Shown in pieces: positions 1 through 4,945 of a DNA stretch of 7,330 nt. The notes beneath the pieces are model-generated. The model did not search any database. It saw only the letters and a list, made by a program, of their open reading frames with translations, and was not told where the DNA came from. The first letter of the stretch is position 1, and each line of letters starts with the position of its first letter. The stretch spans positions 1 through 7,330 of the forward strand of contig CABRZC010000094.1 of NCBI GenBank assembly GCA_902475375.1, given 5' to 3'. The position numbers and the translations under genes were made by a program. Source of the DNA: an uncultured Collinsella sp. (lineage in GTDB: Bacteria; Actinomycetota; Coriobacteriia; Coriobacteriales; Coriobacteriaceae).

Positions 1-83
1 TGATATTGCACGGTATATGACCTTGAAATGACTTGCAACTGACCGATGTTCTAACTAGCTACCAAGGGCGAAAGGAAACAGCC

Positions 84-1310
84 ATGAGCAAGGAAAAAGT
101 CGTTCTCGCATATTCCGGTGGTCTTGATACATCCGTATGTGTCAAATGGCTCCAGGACGAGCAAAATCTCGATGTCGTTTGCGTCTGCGGCAACGTGGGC
201 CAGGAGGAGACCGGCCTGGATGCCAAGAAGCAGAAGGCGCTCGACCTGGGCGTTCTCGATTGCCAGGTGCTCGACCTGCGCGACGAGTTCTCCGATGAGT
301 TCCTGACTAAGGCCATCGCCGCAAATTCCATGTACGAGAACAAGTACCCGCTGCTCTCCGCTCTGTCTCGCCCGCTGCTCGCCAAGAAGCTTGTCGAGGT
401 CGCTCACGGGTTTGGCGCGACCTACGTCGCCCACGGCTGCACCGGCAAGGGTAACGACCAGGTTCGTTTTGAGGCTGCGGTCAAGGCCCTCGACCCCGAG
501 CTTAAGGTTATCGCCCCCGTTCGCGAGTGGGATCTGAAGTGCCGTCCCGACGAGGTCGCCTATGCCCACGCCCACAACGTGCCGGTTCCCGAGGGTGCCA
601 ACGACAACCCCTATTCCATCGACGACAACCTGTGGGGTCGTGCCATTGAGTGTGGCCACCTGGAGGACCCCTGGAATGAGCCGCTCGACGACGCCTGGGT
701 TATGACCAAGAATCCCGAGGACACGCCCGACACCCCGACGTATACCGAGATTGAGTTTGAGGTCGGCAAGCCCGTCGCCGTCGACGGCAAGAAGATGAAG
801 CTCTCCGAGATCGTCATCGCCCTCAATAAGATTGCGGGCGACAACGGCTTTGGCCGTCTCGACCTGGTCGAGGATCGTCTGGTGGGCCTCAAGAGCCGCG
901 AGTGCTATGAGGTTCCCGGCGCCCTGACGCTCATCACCGCCCATAAGGCACTCGAGGACATTTGCGTTGAGGGCGACCTGCTCAAGACTAAGATTAAGCT
1001 CGAGCAGGATTGGGCCACCGCCGTGTACAACGGCCAGTGGTACAGCCCACTCAAAAACGCGCTCGACGCCTTTATGGCCGACACCCAGAAGTTCGTGACC
1101 GGCACCGTCCGTCTGAAGTTCTTTAAGGGCAACTGCCATGTCGTCGGCCGCAAGAGCCCCTTCAGCCTCTACGACTACGGTCTGGCCACCTACGACCGCG
1201 ACACCACGTTTGACGAGAAGGCTAGCGCTGGCTTTATCGAGATCGATACGCTGTCGCTCAAGACGTGGGCTAAGGTCCAGGGTCCCAGCTCTGCTGCCGC
1301 CCAGGCTTAA
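84..1310 (+). CDS. argG: Argininosuccinate synthase
   Basis: Cytosolic enzyme that joins L-citrulline and L-aspartate using ATP (giving AMP and PPi) to form argininosuccinate, the penultimate step of arginine synthesis. The 408-residue product has the usual family length. The N-terminal ATP pyrophosphatase loop AYSGGLDTS lies at residues 9-17. The family signature HGCTGKGNDQVRFE is at about 117-130 and YSIDDNLWGRAIECGHLEDP is at 177-196, both in the synthetase domain that binds citrulline and aspartate. The ATG at 84 was chosen because AAAGGA at 71-76 sits 7 bases upstream and the protein then starts directly before the nucleotide-binding strand. The frame stays open back to 33, but that stretch has no family resemblance or ribosome binding site. 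I see no convincing promoter in the 83 bases upstream. The next enzyme of the pathway, ArgH, is encoded downstream on the same strand but is separated by a hairpin and a small ORF. Confidence 0.97.
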   Translation: MSKEKVVLAYSGGLDTSVCVKWLQDEQNLDVVCVCGNVGQEETGLDAKKQKALDLGVLDCQVLDLRDEFSDEFLTKAIAANSMYENKYPLLSALSRPLLAKKLVEVAHGFGATYVAHGCTGKGNDQVRFEAAVKALDPELKVIAPVREWDLKCRPDEVAYAHAHNVPVPEGANDNPYSIDDNLWGRAIECGHLEDPWNEPLDDAWVMTKNPEDTPDTPTYTEIEFEVGKPVAVDGKKMKLSEIVIALNKIAGDNGFGRLDLVEDRLVGLKSRECYEVPGALTLITAHKALEDICVEGDLLKTKIKLEQDWATAVYNGQWYSPLKNALDAFMADTQKFVTGTVRLKFFKGNCHVVGRKSPFSLYDYGLATYDRDTTFDEKASAGFIEIDTLSLKTWAKVQGPSSAAAQA

Positions 1311-1466
1311 GCCTCCCTTTCCTTGGTATTCGCGCGGCCCATCCGCGTGATACATAACGGGCGCACGGGGTCCCTACCTTTCGTTATGCTTGCTGACACT
1401 TCTTAACATCGGTGGCCCCTACGTTCCGCCCGCGTATTTGATGCCGCGTCTGCGGCTGAGTCCGAA

Positions 1467-1498
1467 CCCCGCCGGGGTTATCCGGCGGGGCTCCTTCT
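1467..1498 (+). terminator. Terminator-like hairpin after argG
   Basis: CCCCGCCGG (1467-1475) and CCGGCGGGG (1482-1490) form a perfect 9-bp GC stem with a 6-base loop, followed by the pyrimidine-rich CTCCTTCT rather than a pure U run. A shorter hairpin, GCCGC-GTCT-GCGGC (1443-1456), precedes it. The stem lies 156 bases after the argG stop and 53 bases before the small ORF. It most likely ends the argG transcript, although an attenuator ahead of the small ORF and argH is possible. Confidence 0.65.
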
Positions 1499-1543
1499 AT
1501 CAATTTGGCGGCTCTGCGCCTATATATATGAGGAGTATCCATT

Positions 1544-1714
1544 ATGTTCCATGCTATCGCGCATGCTTTACTTGCCCTCGTGCCCGAGTTCGATGCTGCA
1601 AAGGTCGAGGACGTCCCTATGAGCCTGAAGGCCTGGATCGATGATTCGCAGGGCAACATCCGGAGGGAGACGTTGGGCGCCAAGTGCATGGTGCGTCACT
1701 TCTTTGCAAATTAG
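1544..1714 (+). CDS. Unrecognised 56-residue small protein between argG and argH
   Basis: This is an ATG-to-TAG ORF of 56 codons starting MFHAIAHALLALVPEFDAAK and ending MVRHFFAN. It is preceded by AGGAG at 1531-1535, 8 bases before the ATG, as strong a ribosome binding site as any in the window. By my count 39 of 55 sense codons (about 71%) end in G or C, in keeping with real coding sequence here. The first 14 residues could form a short hydrophobic or amphipathic helix. The rest is mixed and charged, with a basic C-terminal third (IRRETLGAKCMVRHFF). I see no clear signal peptidase site, metal-binding motif or family signature. It follows the argG hairpin and ends 118 bases before argH. It is not arginine-rich enough to look like an arginine attenuation leader peptide. 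It could be a small regulatory protein or the remnant of a longer gene; function unknown. Confidence 0.6.
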   Translation: MFHAIAHALLALVPEFDAAKVEDVPMSLKAWIDDSQGNIRRETLGAKCMVRHFFAN

Positions 1715-1765
1715 CTACATGGCCCAGCGCACGGCAGGGAGTGTGTAAAACTAGCGGTTGAAAAA

Positions 1766-1777
1766 TCGCTTTAGCGA
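1766..1777. promoter_or_regulatory. Short dyad upstream of argH (possible operator)
   Basis: TCGCTTTAGCGA is a near-perfect 12-base dyad (TCGC/GCGA arms around TTTA), 55 bases before the argH start. Its core CGCTTTAGCG recurs exactly at 4782-4791, and as CGCTTAAGCG at 4834-4843, in the rpiB/desulfidase control region. A protein-binding site is inferred from symmetry and recurrence only. No argH promoter could be placed with confidence around it. Confidence 0.3.
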
Positions 1778-1832
1778 CAGGGCGCATTGCTTTGGGCGCT
1801 TGTTTTGGTATTTGGAGAAAGGAGACGGTTCC

Positions 1833-3263
1833 ATGGCTCTTTGGGGCGGTCGTTTTGAGGCGGGCGTGGCCGAGGTCACGCAGGAGTTTGGCGCGTCGCT
1901 GCCGGTCGACAAACATCTCTATAAGCAAGATATCGCCGGATCTAAGGCACATGCCAAGATGCTGGCGGCCCAGGGCATTATCAGCGCCGAGGACGAGCAG
2001 GCGATTGCCGAGGGTCTGACCGCAATCGAACAGGATATCGATGCCGGCAACTTCACCTTCGATATCAACGACGAGGACATTCATATGTCCATCGAGAGCG
2101 AGCTGACGCGTCGCATCGGCGAGGCTGGTAAGCGCCTGCATACCGGGCGTTCGCGCAACGACCAAGTTGCGACCGATACGCGCCTGGGCGTCAAGGCGCT
2201 GGCCAAGGAGCTCATGGAGGCCAATCTTGAACTGCGCCATGTGCTGGTGGATGCGGCTAAAAAGTACGACAAGGTGATTCTGCCGGGTTACACGCACATG
2301 CAGCATGCTCAGCCCGTGCTGCTGTCGCACCATTTGCTGGCGTATTCCTGGATGTTCGTGCGCGACTTTACACGCCTGAAGGTCGCCTTTGATGCTGCCG
2401 ACAACTGCCCGCTGGGCGCTGCCGCGCTTGCCGGTACGAGCTATCCGCTCGATCGTCAGATGACGGCCGCCGAACTTGGCTTTGCGGGCGTGATCCCCAA
2501 CTCGCTCGATGCGGTTTCCGACCGTGATTTCCTCCTCGACCTGCATTACGCCGGCTCCGTCATGGCGATGCACTTGTCGCGTCTTTCCGAGGAGATCGTG
2601 CTGTGGTCGAGCTCCGAATTTGGCTTTATCACGCTTTCCGACTCCTACTCCACTGGCTCGTCCATCATGCCGCAGAAGAAGAACCCCGATTTTGCCGAGC
2701 TTATCCGCGGCAAGAGCGGCCGAGTCTATGGCAACCTGGTGCAGCTGCTCGTGACCATGAAGGGCCTGCCGCTCGCTTATAACAAGGACTTGCAGGAAGA
2801 CAAGGAGGGCGCCCTCGATACTGCCCATACGCTCATGCAGTGCCTGTCCGTTATGGCCGGTATGATTTCGACCTGGACCGTCAACGAGGATGCCATGGCG
2901 CGCGAGTGTGGTGTGGGGCACCTTGCCGCCACCGATGTTGCCGATTACCTGGCCAAGCGTGGCCTGCCGTTCCGTGAGGCGCATGCCGTGGTGGGCCATC
3001 TGGTCCTGATGTGTGAGAAGCGCGGCTGCAACCTTGAGGACCTGCCGTTTGAGGTGTTCCAGGAGGCGAGCCCGCTCTTTGAGCGTGATATTACCGAGGC
3101 GCTCGACATCCCGTCGATTGTCGCCGCCCGCACGACCGAGGGCGGTACCGCCCCTGCCGCCGTTGCCGTGCAGCTGCAGCGTGCCGAGGCGCAGCTCGTG
3201 GCCGACGAGGGCGTGTTTGGATCGCTGACTAAGGTCGTCGAGATGGGCCACGGGGCAAAGTAA
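1833..3263 (+). CDS. argH: Argininosuccinate lyase
   Basis: Splits argininosuccinate into L-arginine and fumarate, the final step of arginine synthesis. It belongs to the fumarase/aspartase superfamily, whose members are cytosolic homotetramers with active sites built from three subunits. The product is 476 residues, normal for the family. Visible markers are MALWGGRF at the N-terminus, GRSRNDQVATD at 105-115, GYTHMQHAQP at 152-161 with the conserved histidine H155, TSYPLDR at 202-208, and the superfamily signature GSSIMPQKKNPD at 275-286, whose serine loop carries the catalytic base. The ATG at 1833 is preceded by GGAGAAAGGAG and begins at the family-typical N-terminus. The open frame runs back to 1758 without family similarity. 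The gene acts directly after argG, but the intervening hairpin suggests it has its own promoter or depends on readthrough. A terminator follows at 3316. Confidence 0.97.
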   Translation: MALWGGRFEAGVAEVTQEFGASLPVDKHLYKQDIAGSKAHAKMLAAQGIISAEDEQAIAEGLTAIEQDIDAGNFTFDINDEDIHMSIESELTRRIGEAGKRLHTGRSRNDQVATDTRLGVKALAKELMEANLELRHVLVDAAKKYDKVILPGYTHMQHAQPVLLSHHLLAYSWMFVRDFTRLKVAFDAADNCPLGAAALAGTSYPLDRQMTAAELGFAGVIPNSLDAVSDRDFLLDLHYAGSVMAMHLSRLSEEIVLWSSSEFGFITLSDSYSTGSSIMPQKKNPDFAELIRGKSGRVYGNLVQLLVTMKGLPLAYNKDLQEDKEGALDTAHTLMQCLSVMAGMISTWTVNEDAMARECGVGHLAATDVADYLAKRGLPFREAHAVVGHLVLMCEKRGCNLEDLPFEVFQEASPLFERDITEALDIPSIVAARTTEGGTAPAAVAVQLQRAEAQLVADEGVFGSLTKVVEMGHGAK

Positions 3264-3315
3264 GGGTTTGGCTGAAGCGGCTTTGGCCATTTATTGATAA
3301 ATCGTTTTTGCTTTT

Positions 3316-3351
3316 ACGGGCGTCTGCTGTTGCGGGCGTCCGTATTTTGTT
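3316..3351 (+). terminator. Intrinsic terminator of argH
   Basis: ACGGGCGTC (3316-3324) pairs with GGCGTCCGT (3335-3343) to give a 9-bp stem with two G-U pairs and a 10-base loop, followed by ATTTTGTT. It lies 52 bases after the argH stop codon and nothing else in the region explains it. Confidence 0.75.
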
Positions 3352-3387
3352 GCTATGGGGGAGGGGCTTGTCGAGAACTTCTGTAGG

Positions 3388-3475
3388 ACCTTTGGGCAGG
3401 TTGTGAAGGGGGTGCGTTCACGGGCGACAACCGACCGTTCGCTCGGTTCGATGCGGTTGATGGGCGGTCGGATGG
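3388..3475. other. Non-coding stretch with phased repeats and alternative stems upstream of ndk
   Basis: The 385-base gap between argH and ndk has no supported gene. After the argH terminator it holds small hairpins at 3388-3401 (ACCT/AGGT) and 3403-3421 (GTGAA/TTCAC). A longer one pairs CCGACCG (3431-3437) with CGGTCGG (3465-3471), extendable by three pairs including two G-U. Competing pairings exist: CAACCG 3428-3433 with CGGTTG 3454-3459, and ACCG 3434-3437 with CGGT 3444-3447. The 3' half is three imperfect tandem units starting at 3444, 3454 and 3465, each CGGT followed by GATG. Role unknown; a small RNA, regulator binding array or degraded repeat are all possible. Confidence 0.4.
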
Positions 3476-3514
3476 TACTCTAATCGGGCTTCGAAACAGA
3501 AGTGACACATATGG

Positions 3515-3546
3515 AGCGTTTTAATAAATTGCAGCGTTTCAATAAA
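3515..3546 (+). repeat. Two-copy direct repeat upstream of the ndk promoter
   Basis: AGCGTTTTAATAAA (3515-3528) and AGCGTTTCAATAAA (3533-3546) match at 13 of 14 positions and are offset by 18 bases. A weaker third version (10 of 14 matches) starts at 3548. The pair ends 10 bases before the -35 box of the predicted ndk promoter, a position expected of an activator site or an AT-rich upstream element. Confidence 0.6.
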
Positions 3547-3556
3547 CAGCTTTTTG

Positions 3557-3585
3557 TTTAACTGCAGCTAAAACTCTGTTACGAT
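3557..3585 (+). promoter_or_regulatory. Predicted sigma70-type promoter of ndk
   Basis: The -35 box TTTAAC (3557-3562, 4 of 6 consensus matches), a 17-base spacer and an extended -10 element TG-T-TACGAT (3577-3585, -10 hexamer 4 of 6) form the best promoter in the gap. It predicts a start of transcription near 3592 and a 5' leader of about 57 bases. That leader can form a small GTGCC/GGCAC hairpin (3599-3621) before the ribosome binding site. Confidence 0.6.
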
Positions 3586-3648
3586 GCAGTCCAGGCGGGT
3601 GCCGGAATGGGACTTGGGCACGCGCGAACCTACTTGAAAGGCTACCTT

Positions 3649-4053
3649 ATGGCTATCGAGAAGACTTTCATCATGATTAAGCCCGACGCCGTGCGCGACC
3701 GCAAGATCGGCGAGATCGTCGCTCGCATTGAGCGCAGCGGCCTTGTCATCGAGCGCATGGAGATGACCACGCTCGAGCGCGCTACCGTCGAGGAGCACTA
3801 CGCCCATCTGGCCGACAAGCCCTTCTTTGGCAGTCTCTGCGACTTTATGACGAGCGGTCCGGTCGTCAAGATGGTCGTTTCCGGTCTCTCCGCTGTCTCC
3901 AAGATGCGCACCCTTATGGGCGCTACTAACCCGCTTGATGCTGCCCCCGGCACCATTCGCGGCGACTTTGCTGTCGATGTCAACGCCAACGTGATCCACG
4001 GCTCCGACTGCCTGGAGAACGCCGAGATCGAGATCAAGCGCTTCTTTGGCTAA
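3649..4053 (+). CDS. ndk: Nucleoside diphosphate kinase
   Basis: Transfers the gamma-phosphate from ATP to other (deoxy)nucleoside diphosphates through a phosphohistidine intermediate, balancing NTP and dNTP pools in the cytosol. The 134-residue product is compact, at the short end of bacterial Ndk lengths, and looks complete. The N-terminal strand TFIMIKPDAV is at residues 6-15, GATNPLDAAPGTIRGDFA at 91-108 forms part of the nucleotide site, and the active-site motif NVIHGSD at 114-120 carries the phosphorylated histidine H117. The ATG at 3649 follows GAAAGG (3636-3641) by 7 bases and gives the standard N-terminus. The open frame begins upstream at 3607, but those codons are not part of the family. 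The gene appears to be a single transcription unit between its own promoter and the strong terminator at 4093. Confidence 0.97.
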   Translation: MAIEKTFIMIKPDAVRDRKIGEIVARIERSGLVIERMEMTTLERATVEEHYAHLADKPFFGSLCDFMTSGPVVKMVVSGLSAVSKMRTLMGATNPLDAAPGTIRGDFAVDVNANVIHGSDCLENAEIEIKRFFG

Positions 4054-4092
4054 ACCAGCTTTGACTCCTTAAAGCTGTTAGCGTGTGGCTTT

Positions 4093-4129
4093 GGCGCCGC
4101 GGAACTCCATCCGCGGCGCCCTTTTTATT
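4093..4129 (+). terminator. Strong intrinsic terminator of ndk
   Basis: GGCGCCGCGG (4093-4102) and CCGCGGCGCC (4111-4120) form a perfect 10-bp GC stem with an 8-base loop, followed directly by CTTTTTATT. It starts 39 bases after the ndk stop codon. It is the clearest terminator in the window. Confidence 0.93.
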
Positions 4130-4178
4130 CCAAAATCTATGAAGGGGCCCGCTCGGACATGAGTTCCGAGCGGGCCCC
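4130..4178 (-). terminator. Terminator of rpiB
   Basis: GGGGCCCGCTCGGA (4144-4157) and TCCGAGCGGGCCCC (4165-4178) make a perfect 14-bp stem with a 7-base loop. Read on the minus strand, the stem is followed by TTCATAGATTTTG, an imperfect U-rich tail. On the plus strand the next bases are CTGCTGTT. It lies 28 bases past the rpiB stop, so it most likely ends rpiB and sits back to back with the ndk terminator. Confidence 0.75.
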
Positions 4179-4206
4179 CTGCTGTTAGCTTGTGGCACTG
4201 AGTAGT

Positions 4207-4674
4207 TTAGGCCTCGTCGACGACCTTGAGGCCGCGCGTGTGGTCGATCTCGTTGAGGAGGTTAACGCGACGCTCATGACGACCGCCCTCAAACTCGGCG
4301 TCGAGCCACTCGTCGACAATCATCTTGGCGAGCTCGGAGCCCACGACGCGGGCGCCAAAGGCGAGCACGTTGGTATTGTTGTGCATGCGGGAGAGCTTGG
4401 CGCTGAAGGGCTCGGAGCACACGACGGCGCGAACACCTTCGACCTTGTTGGCGGCCAGGCTGATGCCGACGCCGGTACCGCAGATCAGGATACCCAGGTC
4501 GACGTCACCGTTGGCAACGGCCTTACCCACCTTGTAGCCGGCGATGGGGTAATCAAAGCTCTCGGAGGTGTCGGTTCCAAAGTTCACGACCTCGCAGCCG
4601 CGCTCCTTCAGGTGCTCGGAAATGATGTTCTTGAGCTCGACGGCGGCATGGTCGTTGCCGATACCAATCTTCAT
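4207..4674 (-). CDS. rpiB: Ribose-5-phosphate isomerase B
   Basis: Interconverts ribulose 5-phosphate and ribose 5-phosphate in the non-oxidative pentose phosphate pathway. It is a member of the RpiB/LacAB sugar-phosphate isomerase family, which forms cytosolic dimers or tetramers. The product is 155 residues, close to the usual 145-155. Visible markers are the N-terminal GNDHAAVELK with D8 and H9, the active-site segment GILICGTGVGISLAANK at 61-77 with the catalytic cysteine C65 and the phosphate/anion loop after it, and HNNTNVLAFGAR at 98-109 with H98. The cysteine places it with E. coli-type enzymes rather than the mycobacterial glutamate-dependent variant. The ATG at 4674 is preceded by AGAGGAA (plus-strand 4681-4687) with 6 bases between. 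Allose-6-phosphate or galactose-6-phosphate isomerase activity cannot be fully excluded from sequence, but no sugar operon surrounds it. It diverges from the desulfidase gene. Confidence 0.93.
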   Translation of the reverse strand: MKIGIGNDHAAVELKNIISEHLKERGCEVVNFGTDTSESFDYPIAGYKVGKAVANGDVDLGILICGTGVGISLAANKVEGVRAVVCSEPFSAKLSRMHNNTNVLAFGARVVGSELAKMIVDEWLDAEFEGGRHERRVNLLNEIDHTRGLKVVDEA

Positions 4675-4751
4675 GAGTGGTTCCTCTCTGGTCCGTGCGG
4701 CGGAATTGCTAAAGGTTTTACCGCGTTCGACTGCATGATAGCGCGACTTTT

Positions 4752-4780
4752 GTGTAAACGCTCGGGCGTTTTTTGGTCAA
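4752..4780 (-). promoter_or_regulatory. Possible rpiB promoter with internal dyad
   Basis: On the minus strand TTGACC (4775-4780, 5 of 6 consensus matches) precedes, by 17 bases, the weak -10 candidate TTACAC (4752-4757). Shifting by one gives TACACA with an 18-base spacer. The spacer and -10 edge hold the perfect 6-bp dyad AAACGC/GCGTTT (4756-4771, loop 4762-4765). The arrangement is suggestive, but the -10 is poor. Confidence 0.35.
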
Positions 4781-4844
4781 ACGCTTTAGCGTGCAACAAG
4801 ACCGGCTTTTCATGAATGAATGCCGTCAGATTGCGCTTAAGCGC
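4781..4844. promoter_or_regulatory. Pair of CGCTTWAGCG palindromes in the divergent control region
   Basis: ACGCTTTAGCGT (4781-4792) and the perfect 12-base palindrome GCGCTTAAGCGC (4833-4844) share the core CGCTTWAGCG and are offset by 52 bases, close to five helical turns. The first abuts the predicted rpiB -35 box. A related copy lies upstream of argH at 1766-1777. Candidate operator sites for an unidentified regulator. Confidence 0.4.
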
Positions 4845-4879
4845 CGTCCGTCGGAACCATGGTTGCGGTTTCTGATGCA

Positions 4880-4909
4880 TTGTTATCAAATAAAAGAGTT
4901 AACTATTAT
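4880..4909 (+). promoter_or_regulatory. Predicted promoter of the cysteine desulfidase gene
   Basis: The -35 box TTGTTA (4880-4885, 4 of 6), an 18-base spacer and the -10 box TATTAT (4904-4909, 5 of 6) predict transcription from about 4916, leaving a leader of about 30 bases with a good ribosome binding site. The 8-base palindrome AGTTAACT (4897-4904) lies in the spacer against the -10 box, where a bound repressor would block polymerase. Confidence 0.55.
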
Positions 4910-4945
4910 CGAGAGCCCAGTTCGTTATGTAAGCAGGAGATACCT

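Noticed and set aside
1..60. ArgR-type operator or clear promoter ahead of argG
   Set aside because: TTGCAA, TTGAAA and TATATG-like words are present, but no pair has acceptable spacing and no convincing arginine box could be aligned. The upstream context is cut by the window edge.
51..1355. 434-codon open frame antisense to argG, and similar long antisense frames over argH (1617-3290) and the desulfidase gene (4925-6103)
   Set aside because: Long antisense frames are expected opposite GC-rich codon-biased genes. The translations resemble no family and they overlap certain genes completely.
1405..1500. T-box or other amino-acid riboswitch before the small ORF or argH
   Set aside because: GGTGGCCCC recalls part of the T-box core, but the conserved antiterminator sequence and specifier stem are absent.
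3434..3465. tRNA-like T-arm (GGTTCGATG) upstream of ndk
   Set aside because: No acceptor, anticodon or D-arm can be arranged around it; the resemblance is limited to the GTTCGA word.
3355..3483. 42-codon ATG-to-TAA frame in the argH-ndk gap
   Set aside because: It has no ribosome binding site (TTTTGTTGCT precedes it), begins at the end of the argH terminator tail, and its translation is low-complexity and basic. The repeats explain the sequence better.
4756..4774. AAACGC-TCGG-GCGTTTTTT hairpin read as a plus-strand intrinsic terminator
   Set aside because: It looks like one, but it lies in a divergent promoter region with no plus-strand gene ending there. It is better explained as a dyad inside the rpiB promoter, although stopping antisense transcription cannot be excluded.
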